NCBI GenBank assembly: GCA_039707655.1
Contig: CM077674.1
Location: 235,143,904 to 235,207,903, forward strand
Length of the DNA: 64,000 nucleotides
Direction of reading: 5' to 3'
Source: Elymus sibiricus
Lineage: Eukaryota > Streptophyta > Magnoliopsida > Poales > Poaceae
Positions 32,215 through 43,549 of this stretch are shown here, in pieces (position 1 is the stretch's first letter; each line of letters opens with the position of its first letter). The notes under the pieces were generated by a model. That model ran no database searches, was not told where the DNA came from, and worked only from the letters and a program-made list of their open reading frames with translations. The translations under genes and the position numbers were made by a program.

Positions 32215-32916
32215 GTTTTTAGGTACCACAACCATTAGAAACTGCTTATTTTGAACAATGCTTTAAGATAGAAGTGATTATCATCACTTATACATGCTTA
32301 AAACATGAGGATGTATATCGGACCTATCCAGGTACCACTTAAATTTTCCGCAAGAAAAAAAAGGCAACAATTAAATGCTTTAAAAATGACAGTATGGCAG
32401 CAGGACATCACAGTATATACCTTGACTTTAAAATTTTCTTTGAATGCGTGAACAAGGAGAAGCAAATACACACCATGGAATCACAATTAATCAGAATCAG
32501 ATCCTCAATATTTAAGTGACACCAAATATACCCCGGTTGGGTTGTAGACCAGAGATTCGGTTCCTCGGACCAGACCTACGCAGCGCACTACCAGGAGCAA
32601 TTCTTCCATTTTAGTAACACAAATCTTTTGCTCCCCCCTTTTAACGCACACAGCCCATCGAATCGCGACACATAACGCCACCATATCCGGCTCGTGGAGA
32701 TTTGTTTCTTTAATCGATAGACCGATCGCTGGGCGCGCTAGTGGCATGTGGTGAGTGGTGACATCCCAGCAGTTGAGATAAGCGTCCACCGAGCCATGTT
32801 GCCCCCCCCATGTTGGAGCTGCGCTGTGCTGGGTGGGCTCGATCTCATCCCAGACGTGACCAACAACGACGCAACACAAGGCAAGCAGCAAGTAATTACT
32901 AGCGGGCACCCCGGCT
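32215..32916 (+). other. Intergenic region upstream of transporter gene
   Basis: No gene seen. The region separates the LINE remnant from the core promoter of the transporter gene and would hold its upstream regulatory sequence. Confidence 0.5.
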
Positions 32917-32922
32917 TATAAA
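32917..32922 (+). promoter_or_regulatory. TATA box of the transporter gene
   Basis: GGCTTATAAAAGGGCG sits 264 bases upstream of the ATG at 33186, followed by a GC-rich leader with C/T tracts. Spacing fits a TATA-driven start near 32950 and a 5' UTR of about 235 nt. Confidence 0.6.
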
Positions 32923-33185
32923 AGGGCGGCCGCCGCGCTGGCCAACGCCGCTGACAGGCAGTCGCAGGCGCGGCCGGTCGGGCAGAAGTTTCCCCTTCCT
33001 AGGCGCGGCCGAGTCGCCGAGGCCGAGGCCGAAAACTCCCCGTCCGATCGGGCCAAAAGCAGAGACGAGTCTTGCTCGCTCCCAAACGGCCGTTTTCCCC
33101 TTCCGCGCATCGCCACAAATATCCTTCCTCCCGCTGCTCCTCCTCCTCGGCGTGGTCGCTCGCGGGCGGAGATCCGGGAGGGAAG

Positions 33186-36100
33186 ATGGCCAAGAGCGCA
33201 GGAGGGGTGCTGCTGCCGGTGTCCGCCGAGACGGGGAAGGGCGACGGCGAGGCCGCGCTGTTCAAGGGCTCCGCCATGACCCGCCGCGGCGCCGTCGCCG
33301 CGCTCTCCTACATGTCCTGCTCCGGTACGCGCCTCGATCCGCGACCTCTCTTTCTCTACACGACTGTGGTGTGGCGTAGAATTGGCGCCTTGTCTCTGTA
33401 TTCCTTCACGGCGGCGGACGGGCGGCTCGTTTTGCGTGAGTTCGGGAACAGGCAGCGCGCGGCCGGGCCTTGTGATTTGCTGCTAATCGTCGCCAACTCG
33501 TTGCTTCCGTTGGCCGTTATTCAGCTACTTGGGGTTGGAGTTAGTGCTGGCTGGTTGACTTGTGTCTAGCTAACTCAGCCCAACGTTTGCATGAAACCAT
33601 TGTAGTACTGCTACTTCGGTTGCCACAGGGATATGGGCAAAGTACATACTGCTCAGTAGGTATTCATCAGTAAGAGCTACTTAGACTTGGAGATGGTCTA
33701 GCATTAGTAAAAACTGGTTGTTTCTACTATGTATTTGTATTTGAGTGCTAGAAGGACTAACTATCTCAAACACTGCTGCACAATTATGCTGTAAGATGAT
33801 CGCAGCGCTCTCCTACATGTCCTGCTCCGGTACGTGCCTCGATCTGCGCCTCTCTTTCTCTACGCGCTTGTGCTGTGGTGCAGAATTGGCGCGTTATCTG
33901 TGTGAGTTCGGGAACGGGTAGCGTGGGGTCGGGCCTGGTGATTGTTGCTAATCGTCGCTAACTTGTTGCTTCTGTTGGCCGTTACATCCTTTATTCAGTT
34001 ACTTGGGGGTTGGAGTTTAGTGCTGGTTGGTTGACTTGTGTCTAGCATGAAACCATTTTAGTACTGCTAGTTCAGTTGCCACAGGTTATACGCAAAGTAC
34101 ATACCGCTCAGTGGGCCAGCACTCAGTAGGTATTCGTCAGTAAGAGCTACTTATATTTAGTAAAAACTGGTTATTACTACTACATATGTATATTTCAGTG
34201 CTAGAAGGGCTATCTATCTCAGAAACACAATTCAATAAAGTCAAACATTTGGCCTGTTGTAAAGATCACAACGCCGGATATGTCAAATATAATCATACTG
34301 TAAGATGATCAACTTGGAGGGGTAAATTGTACAACTAACTGTACTGGCTTTAGCTGTGCTGGCTCTTGTGGATCCGACAGGAGTATGTTGCTTGTTTTTT
34401 TGTCATGGCTATGTGAATCTCTTAGGAGGGGGCAGTGCTGCTTCTCTGTTCAAGGGTCCACTATGATGACATGCTGTGGCACCTCCGTTGTGCTCTCCTA
34501 CATGGTCATCATCGATACGTCAACCCACTTCTTTTGTCTTGTTTAGTTTTAGATGCAGTTCTGTGTGGCATGAATTGCATGCTTTGGTCATCATGGGGTG
34601 GCTAGTTCAATGCATTGTATGAATTTGGAGATAGAAATGTTGGTACGGTTTTGTGATGTAGCGCTAGTTGCAGTTTTTTTTTTTTTGGCATTACTTCTGT
34701 TACTGAGGTGCTTGGGGTTGGGATGGGGGCTCGTCTGTTGACTAGAGCTTCAAGTAGGAATCATCTTGATAGTACCTACCAGGGATCCGGGATTTCTACT
34801 GTATCAAGGAAGAATTTTACCCTGTTTGAATGGAGACTTTGATGAGAGTGATCTTTCAATACACATCTTCTAACCTTGTGCTGAAATCTGTCCAAATTGT
34901 TGTTGTGGCATGGTAAGAGAGAGCAAATTTTGATGGGCCCACTGACAAGAAAAAACAGACAAGGAAAAAATAGAACGTTGAAAATCCCTTGCCAAATTAT
35001 AATTGCGAATGAAAATTTCTTGATTTTTTTAATTGTTCATATTTATCTTTTATCTTCTGAGAAGCATTACAAACTGGTTTCCACACAGAAACTTCTTGAT
35101 GACATTTCTGTTTCTCTTTATGTTGTGGAAGTTTTGAATTCCCTTGCTAATATTTTTTACAATGTGCAGTTTTGCTGGTGATGTTTAACAAGGCGGCTCT
35201 ATCTTCGTATAAATTCCCTTGCGCAAATGTCATTACACTCCTTCAGGTGCTTCATTCTGTGTGGACATATTCTGGACAGTCTGTATTGTTAAATGCCCTC
35301 TTCTCATTAGTCCTTCTTTAGCTGTACAGCTCTGTTGGCTGAATTTGTTACTGTATGATATGCTTGGTCTTTTCATTCCTTTCTGACACCTAATTAACAT
35401 GTGCAGATGGTGTGCTCAACGTGCCTTCTTTATGTTCTGAGACGGTTAAAGATCATTTCTTTCACAAATAGTGAACCATCAGTACCCTCTGATTCACTAT
35501 TCTTTGTGCCGTTCAGAATACTGTTGCGCACTTCACCGCTTTCGCTGTCTTATTTACTCTACATGGTATGCTTATTCCCTCGCACACAACTACAGTCCTG
35601 GGCTACAAATATGGAAATTGTTGCTGTTTACTTTGAATTCTGAATGGTGCTTACTTTCCATGATGATTTGCTAAAAGCTAGCTTCAATGGAATCTGTGCG
35701 TGGAGTAAATGTTCCTATGTATACAACTCTAAGGCGCACAACAGTAGCATTTACAATGACAATGGAGTATTTCTTGGCAAAGCAGAAACACACCCCACCT
35801 ATAATCGGCAGGTAAATGTCCAGACATTTTACTTTACTTTGCATATGTACTGTCTCAGCATTGTTATTTTCACAGCCAAGAAACTCGAAATTGAAAGTAA
35901 AATGTGCTAGCTAGCTAATATGTGCCTCTATTTGTGCAAGAAACTCCCGTCCCAGCCAGTGTCAAACATATATATTAACTCTTTAGTTCTATTTTATTTT
36001 GACTGCCTGTCATATCTTTAGTTCATCTGTAGTGATCGAATCTGCTTGTTGCTCTTATCGTTATCAAGCCTGGAATAAGGTATCAGAATTCATGTTCATT

Positions 36101-37765
36101 CAGTCAACTTACTGGACAGTGTGGTTGTAGCTTGCAATATGGTGATCTTGTGTTTTGTCATACTGCATTTTTCAGAACATAGTTGCTTTCTCAATCTGCC
36201 ATATTCCTCTTTCTGGTTGCTAACCAACTGTTTATCAGTGTGGCTTTGATTGTATTCGGAGCATTTATTGCTGGGGCTCGAGACTTATCATTTGATGCTC
36301 GTGGGTATGCCATTGTCTTCGTCGCCAATATAACTACAGCTGTTTATCTTGCAACTATAAATCGTATTGGTAATGCACCTTCCTTTTCACCACTTATTAT
36401 ATGCCAATCCAACTTGCATAAATTTCTAATCAACACTTGTTTTGTTCTTTTAGGAAAATCTAGTGGGCTGAATAGCTTTGGCCTGATGTGGTGCAATGGT
36501 AATATCTCAAAGACCTGTACCACTAAGATTCAATTTCTTACTTCACACGCCATAAATATATATTCTGCTTATCTGGATTTCAGGACTTGTTTGTGGACCT
36601 GCAGTACTGTTCTTGACATATATTCAGGGCGACCTCAAGCAAACTATTGAATTTCCTTACCTTTATTCCCCTGGATTTCAGGTACAGGCGACTTAAAATT
36701 TGAAATTAATGCTAATTTGATTATCTGAGGCATCTAAAGACTACAGTACTTGGGGATGCACATCACAATTCTTTACTAACAAAAATACGATCATGTTGCT
36801 TGTTTACTGACTTCACGGGAGATGCTTGAATCACTGTCTATTGTTTGCAACTAACCAGTTGGTGTTAAGGGTCGAGCTTTGACTGACACACTAGCTCGTG
36901 AGGCATTATTTTGTTCTTTCCCACCATTTCTGTGATCTTACCTAATAAAATACCGAGTTACTGAGCCAATCCTAGAAAATAGTTCGGATCGCACACATAT
37001 TGTTTCACTCGAGCCAGTGAAACACGTACACTACTATATTCACATATTACCACATTCTTATCCACTATTCTTGATATCTAATTGATTGTTATAGGTTCTT
37101 AAATCTTCTGGGCTGCTGATTAATCTTACTCCTGACTTATCTCTATAGTATGCTTAGTTCACTGCAGTTAATGTTTGTGGATGCTTCTAATTACTCTTGA
37201 AAGCAGGGCAAAAACCATATTTATATTAGCAGTTGTCATGAAGGTCTTGAGATTGCTTTATGTGTTTATATTATATGTTAATTTGTTAGGCCTTGGAATT
37301 TTATTTTTCCTGGGATAGCTAGGGCCCGTAGGTATCAATCATTTTGACATAATTCCACTTGTAGGTGGTGCTGCTATTTTCATGTATACTAGCATTTCTA
37401 TTGAACTACACCATCTTCTGGAATACAATCCTGAATTCTGCACTCACACAGTCAATGTGTGGCAATTTGAAGGTACGGTCTCCATCCAGTTCCTCCACGC
37501 GATTCAACATGCGTTGTATTTTGGAATCTTCTTGATGATGCTATTTCTGCAGGATTTCTTCACTGTTGGACTTGGCTGGGTACTCTTCGGTGGGCTTCCT
37601 TTTGATCTGGTGAGTGTAAGCTTGTTGCTCGCCCACTATCACCTCTTCAATCTCCTTTCCTGAATACTGACTTAATTTTTCTCATGGCAGCTTAATGTCA
37701 TCGGCCAAGGGCTTGGCTTCGTCGGCTCAGGCATGTACGCCTACTGCAAGATCAAAGGAAAATAG
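33186..37765 (+). CDS. Nucleotide-sugar transporter, UGNT1-like (340 aa)
   Basis: Ten exons join without phase conflict: 33186-33324, 35170-35246, 35407-35565, 35678-35811, 36239-36369, 36454-36498, 36584-36681, 37365-37472, 37553-37609, 37691-37765. All introns are GT-AG. Telling stretches are FNKAALSSYKFPCANVITLL, MVCSTCLLYVLRRLKIISFT, VNVPMYTTLRRTTVAFTM, GARDLSFDARGYAIVF, KSSGLNSFGLMW and FGGLPFDLLNVIGQGLGF. This is the NST/TPT (EamA-like) fold of about ten membrane helices, normally in the Golgi or ER membrane exchanging a nucleotide sugar for the nucleotide monophosphate. The closest recalled Arabidopsis member is the UDP-GlcNAc transporter UGNT1; the substrate here is inference. The C-terminal KIKGK could be an ER-retrieval-type Lys signal. 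Intact, with no premature stop. Confidence 0.93.
33296..34660 (+). repeat. Intragenic triplication of exon 1 / intron 1 start
   Basis: Copy 1 (33296-about 33802) holds the end of exon 1 and the start of intron 1. Copy 2 (about 33803-34310) repeats it, including GCGCTCTCCTACATGTCCTG then CTCCGGTACG. Both end in CTGTAAGATGATC. A third, more diverged and longer-reaching copy begins near 34436 (CTGTTCAAGGGTCC, ..GTGCTCTCCTACATGG) and holds a decayed exon 1 with stops. Copies 2 and 3 lie inside intron 1. Confidence 0.9.
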
Positions 37766-38128
37766 ATATTGATGTTTAAGGGACCAAAGGAAAGTAGATA
37801 TTGATATGGGCAGTATGGCTTAACCAAAGTAGCGTTCATCATGCTGTTTGCTCTTGCATATGGGAGAGGAAATTTTGTAGGTTTTCCTGGGTGTACATTT
37901 ATAAACTCCAATTCTCCTGGGTTGAACATGAATGAACTGCCATCATTTGGCCAAGGAAATAGAATACAACAAGATTTCAGCATCTCTGTACCATCGTTTT
38001 GTCTGTTCACATCGCCGTATTTGTCTGAAATAGATTACAATTATATTTCAGCCACCCCACCCCATCCATCCAAAATATTGGGTCCAGTTTGATTTGGCCC
38101 AGCGTTGGTGGAAAATATTACCCTCTTA
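37766..38128 (+). other. 3' flank of the transporter gene
   Basis: Likely 3' UTR followed by intergenic DNA. GGGTCCAGTTTGATTTGGCC near 38079 resembles the end of the MITE just downstream and may be a remnant of another copy. Confidence 0.5.
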
Positions 38129-38242
38129 GGCCCAGTTTGATTTGGATTGGATGCACTTTTTGTGTGCTGCCCAGTATTTAGTTCAAACTTGAGTTAAAAT
38201 ACCGGGGAGCACACTAATTTTACACCCAATCCAAACAGGGCC
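38129..38242. mobile_element. Tourist-like MITE (114 bp, TSD TTA)
   Basis: The ends are GGCCCAGTTTGATTTGGATT and its imperfect inverse CAATCCAAACAGGGCC, flanked by TTA at 38126-38128 and 38243-38245. A TTA target and short terminal inverted repeats are typical of PIF/Harbinger-derived Tourist MITEs. Confidence 0.85.
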
Positions 38243-38895
38243 TTAGTGTCAAATTATATGGCATTCTAGTTTTGTCATGAATCAAACATTCTTAAGCTGG
38301 ACCAAGACTATAAAAATATCATGGCTGTACATATAAGCATATGTGTTATAGATTTAGTCAAATAATAGAGAATTTAAAAAATGTAATATGTTCGTACTTG
38401 ATGAAACACACATCATCCAATTCATGATTTAAGAACAGACAGAGATACTGACCTTTTTCGCATCTCTTAACTATGTTTGACCTAGGACAAACCAATAATT
38501 TGATATGAAGTGAGTACATCAAAATGCATGAGTTTAACCAATGTGTTATTCTAACTGGTGCCAAGTTGTTGCCGATATTACAACTAACAAAATTGCTTAT
38601 AATGCACTTTCAGCACGCTGGAGCATCAGATCAGCGAACATAACTACTGAACATGCAACAGCTAATTGTATCATACAGGCAAATACCTTTCAGAATAATA
38701 CATATAAATTCGTATTGAAACTAGTGGAACAAAATTTGTATAGCTTCATAAAAGCTCAAAGGTCCTTGCTGAACAAACTTATGTCTAGAGCCTATATAAG
38801 CCGACACAACTAACATTTCTGAATAGCTCGAACTCCACATATTCTCCGGAAGATACGACACGGCTTCTATCTACCACAGGCCACCTCATCCAAAA
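38243..38895. other. Intergenic region between convergent genes
   Basis: No gene recognised. It lies between the 3' ends of the transporter gene and of the minus-strand plastid-protein gene, so it holds both 3' UTRs. AT-rich; no clear element ends. Confidence 0.5.
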
Positions 38896-40832
38896 TTACT
38901 CAGTTGGCTTGTCTGGGTCATCTTCCTCAGGATCCTCCTTGTCAGGATCATCCTCCTGTGGTTCTTCTTGAGGTTGTGCTTCTTCCTCTTCTTCTTCTTC
39001 ATCATCATCCAGAGGATCATCAGCTGGTAATGGATGGGGCAATGGTGTTTTCATAGGGCTGAACTTTGGGAAGATGTCAGGTCTCCTCCCAGGCTTAGGT
39101 TTCTCCCATTCCTACAAATGTGTGATAAGACAGTGGCCATCAGCTTCAGTGCAAACACAAAAGAAGAATGTCTGATGGAACGTCTTCTTTAAATAATTAA
39201 CTACTCCCTCTGTAAACAAATATAAGACCGTTTAGATCACTAGTGATCTAAACGGTCTTATATTTGTTTACAGAGGGAGTACTATTTTTTACTTCTTTTT
39301 CTAGACATTGTCCTACAGAAATCTTGCTACAGCTTAGACAAATCACACATGAAAATTGACAGTTATCAATCTTGATATAACAGGCTATAATCTGAAACAT
39401 TGCAAATAAATAAATAAATGACAGGTTATAACCATGATAAATGTCACCGCACAGCTCCGCAAGTCTGCGGAACAATAAAATAAAGGTTTGTCTCAAAATA
39501 TGCAGGAGTCGCACTCACAACTCACAGCCACGAAATGGAACACCATTGTAAGCAAAAACAGAAAGGTTACATGAACATAATTTGAATTTTACCTTAGGAT
39601 AACTTATAAGTGCCCCCTATCAATTTACCATGAGCATGTTCTTCCACTATTTTTATCCTAAATGATTAGGGCATCTACAGCACCCTAGGGCCACACAAAC
39701 TGCATTTGTGCTTGAAACAAGCAAATATAGAACAAGTCTTAGGTCAGTAGGCCATATATTTCAAAACTTGTTTGTAAGAAATTACTCCCTCCATTCCACG
39801 ATGTAAGACGTTTTTGCAAGTAACTATAGCTTGCAAAACGTCTTACATTGTGGGACAGAGGGAGAAGATTGCTAGCATCATGACAACGAGACACCAGCTG
39901 GAAAATGGAAAGTTCCTGCAGAAAGCGATCTAATAGACCACCTGACTCCCAAATAACTATGATTGTTATAAATAACTATTTAAATACAAATACGACTCAA
40001 AGACAAGCATTCAGTTAGAGCATTTAGTGCATGTGCATTTTTATTTTGGGACGATAACCTCGGTTTGCACAACTCTAACCTAGGTGGTCACCTTCAAAGT
40101 GTCTTATCGTACACGCTATACATATGGTTGTTTCAGTGCAAGAGCACCATCTACAAAACAATCTATAACGTCCTAACTCACATCATTGTTGACCTCGTGG
40201 AACTCAGGTCCACTCCTAAAATGCAACAAGGATGAAACCGTGATGTCACCATAACGCAGCTCCGGTACGTTAAGTATATGTTTCCTCACATGGAGATATT
40301 TAAATAGAACTCCAAGCTAACACTCCTAAAATACGCAAGAACAATGAGACTAGGATGTCATTAAATATCTACTAAGAGCCTTTGTAATATCCACAAGCAG
40401 AAACAAAGGAGCATCTGAAGTTGCCTTGTCCAATCGCAAGGACTCAGGTCCACTCTAAGCTAACATTCCTACTGATTTCATCCACTCTGAATACCTAAAC
40501 CCTCGTAAATCCGGGTGTAGTAAGCTAAAATGACCGAAAATTCTGAACCGGAAAATTCGGTTCAGCATGAGGAGTCGCAAAATGACTACGAGGGGGAAAG
40601 GGCGGAGAAGAATTACGATGGGGAAATCGAGGGGCGAGCGCCGCGTAATCTTCTCCTCGTCGGGGGCCACGCACACCACGAGCGAGTCCCACCTGCGCCG
40701 CGTCCTCGCCGGGACCGCCGCCCGTGCGGCGAAGACGCCTCTGGATTCGGAGGCGGAGGCGGAGACGCCGAGAGCGCCCGGCGCCGCCACCGGCGCGGCG
40801 GCCGGCGCCAAGAGGCACCACGCGGACGCCAT
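38896..40832 (-). CDS. Probable plastid protein with acidic C-terminus (143 aa)
   Basis: Two minus-strand exons, 40832-40617 and 39111-38896, join in phase. The donor is ATC followed by GTAATT, the acceptor TTTGTAG; the ATG context is CCCCATGGCG. The N-terminus (MASAWCLLAPAAAPVAAPG..) is Ala/Ser/Arg-rich and non-acidic, as in chloroplast transit peptides. The middle reads RSPLDFPI and EWEKPKPGRRPDIFPKFSPM. The last 40 residues are mostly Asp/Glu/Pro (LDDDEEEEEEEAQPQ..). The EWEKPKPGRRPDIFP block is, from memory, conserved in plant plastid proteins without known function. Small, soluble, no catalytic motif. It is convergent with the transporter gene. Confidence 0.8.
39204..39279. mobile_element. 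Stowaway MITE, nearly perfect palindrome (76 bp)
   Basis: CTCCCTCTGTAAACAAATAT...and its exact inverse ATATTTGTTTACAGAGGGAG are flanked by TA on both sides (39202-39203, 39280-39281). The two arms meet at GATCACTAGTGATC. It lies in the intron of the plastid-protein gene. Confidence 0.95.
39785..39864. mobile_element. Stowaway MITE (80 bp)
   Basis: CTCCCTCCATTCCACGATGT and its imperfect inverse ..ACATTGTGGGACAGAGGGAG form long arms with an AAGACGTTTT / AAAACGTCTT core. The left flank is TA; the right TA copy has become AA. Also in the intron of the plastid-protein gene. Confidence 0.9.
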
Positions 40833-41295
40833 GGGGAGAGGTCAAGAGAGCTAAAGGGTAAGGCGCTTTCGGCGAGGCCGGAGAAGTGGAGAAGTCGGGA
40901 TGGAATTTGGGTTTCCCTTCGTGTGGTTTGGTCGAGTTGCGGCGCCTACTACTCTGCTACCGGCGGCTCTCCGAGACCGCCTTCGGGTGATAAGAGTCGG
41001 TCCCGTCCCGTGCGCAGCCCAGTGTTTACTATATTCAATATATATTGTTCCTTTTACGAGTAGTAAATTAAAAAGATACATATGCAAAATTTGTTCCACT
41101 ATATGTAGACCAGGACACGCCGGCGGGCACGATCTGCGGATCGTCGTGCATGTGGAAGCTAGGAAGACCATGAAATCCCGTCGAATCCAAATGGATGCAC
41201 AGGAAATCTAAACCTATCGAATCCTGGAAGGCCCGCCGAAGACACGGCTCCACATGCCCTCCGCTAATGCAAAGCACACCAACGGAACAAAGATG
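40833..41295 (-). promoter_or_regulatory. Upstream region of the plastid-protein gene
   Basis: GC-rich just before the ATG, then AT-rich. A TATATATT stretch at about 41047-41038 (minus strand, about 210 bases upstream of the ATG) is the best TATA candidate. No other feature seen. Confidence 0.35.
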
Positions 41296-42960
41296 GTGTT
41301 AGAACTAATCTGAGGTGCATATCAATCTACTGAGGATCAAGCAATCACACGAGGCACGGCACCGAGATTTGTTAATAAGGTTCACCGAACATCGACTACA
41401 TCCCCGAGGCCTGGCTACAGGCGCTCCTCCCCATTGATCCCGCTATAATACCGCACACCGGCCACTTGGACGCCGACACGTGTCGCCGGCTCCCCCTGAG
41501 TGCATGTATTATTATGTTAGTATAGGTTACATCGTGTGTCTTCCCCTATATTATACATGAGGCCTAGGATACGAGTGTCCTAATTAGGACACGACCCCTT
41601 GCCATGTTTACACACATTGCGACTTCAAGTCCAACTGTAACCTACCTTATACACAATGTTCGACACAACAATAATAAGCTCCACATTGGCAAATAGTCTC
41701 CACCACCTTGAATTCGTCCTCGCGTCAAACTTTCATGTACATTGGACTTGAGTTACGCATGAGTACCGCTGCTACTCCCAGACTCATGTGACTCCACCAA
41801 CAACTTGTAGTCCCTTTTTTCTTAATCATAGTCAACACTCGAGCAAAATTAAGTACCATTTTACTCTAGTTTGCGCTCCCAACTTCCGGAGTATCCGTTC
41901 AACATCATCACACTCTTATCACTAACTTGCGTGAAAGTGAAAAACTCACATATTAGATGCCACATATAAGAGTTACATGAACTCAAAATCCTCGCTCCTT
42001 AATCGTCTGTCTTAAACTTGAAGGAATTTCACCGTTGCTTATAGTCATGTTGAGTCAAATTCACGGTTGACACCATAGCCCTGATTTCTTTCCCTGTCAC
42101 GTGCTAACCGCACATCTCGTCACTATTACCGCGTCGAGCCTCTACTGTCTTGGTCGAGTCTCCTGGGTAGCTAACTTGCACCACCTCAACCCCAATAGTA
42201 GAGTACCACTGATCATCACCAAACGATGACGAGTTATACGTATCCCTTGGACCACTAAGGTCCAGCCCTAACAACGCGTCTCTCGCGTTTTTCGGTGAAT
42301 AGGCTTCGACTCTCTGTTGACTTACGTCATAGCCCCTCAATCAGCACCGAGTGAAATCTTTTGCCAGACTCCAACTCCACCTTGAACATGACTATGTGGT
42401 AGATGATCAATCCACCCTCATGCCTCGTCGACTTCAAGCTCTCATGTGTATGGCGTCTTGAATCAACCCGCGCCATAATCTTGTTGAAGCCACACAAACC
42501 CTCGGGCCTGTGCCACATGTTTCCACGCTCAAAAGTCGTTCACCATCAGCATCACGCTCACATGTCATAGTCACCAATCTCAGCACCGTCTTCTGTTTTG
42601 ATCGATCTCACGCCGATCTATTAGTCTGTCTATTCCGACCCAGCCGAACTTGTCTGACTGCGCGATACACTAGACACTCCACGAGCTTTATGCGCACCTC
42701 GTCAACCTGCAAATGTCTTGATACAACCTCATGGGCAATTAGCAACATGTCCGAAAGAAAGTTAGCTTTCGTGCTATTTTGCATGGGTGCACCAAACCTT
42801 TGCCCCCATAACCTCCAAAGCTCCCTTTCTTTATGGTGTTGTTTTCCTGCCCATGCCATGTTAATACCAAACCATGCATATTTACCCTTTTAATCACGTG
42901 TCTTTGCCTTCTACTCCGTACAATACATAGCACCACGCGTTCCTGGACGGAGTCCCCCGC
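41296..42960. mobile_element. Probable non-coding retroelement sequence
   Basis: It starts TGTTAGAACTAATCTGAGGT, with the TG start and AT-rich tract of a plant LTR, and runs through long C/T-rich sequence without any credible ORF. It resembles non-coding internal DNA of Triticeae retrotransposons from memory. The far end and a TSD were not found, so type and limits are uncertain. Confidence 0.35.
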
Positions 42961-43549
42961 GCCATGACGCCGGCTACGACGGCGCCGAAAAAAAAACTTC
43001 AGATCCTTTCTTGACACGGCATTCTGCTCGTTGGTGGATGATGCATCTGGTTGCTAGTCTGTTCAAGTGGGGATGGCGTGGTGGCGATGACATCCTATGG
43101 TGGACTTGTGTCCTCAGGCTCCACCATTGCGACGACGTTTGCTCCAGTGTCGGCGCGGAAATTGGGAGATAGTGCAGGAGCGGATGCAAATAGTGGTCTG
43201 CGTCGACGGTAATTGGAAGGAAAATGGATCATGTGTTGGATTCATGGTTGGCGGCTGACAAGTATGTTACAACTCCTCCTTTAGTTTGTTTAATTGGCGC
43301 CGTGGTGATTTCAGGACCGTACCATCCCATTCGTGTAGCTTCATGTACACAACATCAATCTGTTCAGCAAGAGGTGCCGAAGCGGACGATCTCTCCCATG
43401 CATCAGTCACTCGGCTGACCACCTCCTCTTCCTTTAACCACCTGGCCTCAAGAAGTTTTTGACCCCTCTGCTGATGTTGGTCGCCATTCGACTCCCCTTC
43501 TGTATCCAACACAAGTGGACGCTGATCAGATTTAGTATGAGGAGCTAGC

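Noticed and set aside
32505..32909. 134-codon minus-strand ORF upstream of the transporter gene
   Set aside because: No recognisable domain, weak context, and it lies in the promoter region of the plus-strand gene.
40530..41063. 177-codon plus-strand ORF opposite the plastid-protein gene
   Set aside because: It overlaps exon 1 of the minus-strand gene and its GC-rich promoter; it is an antisense shadow with no domain.
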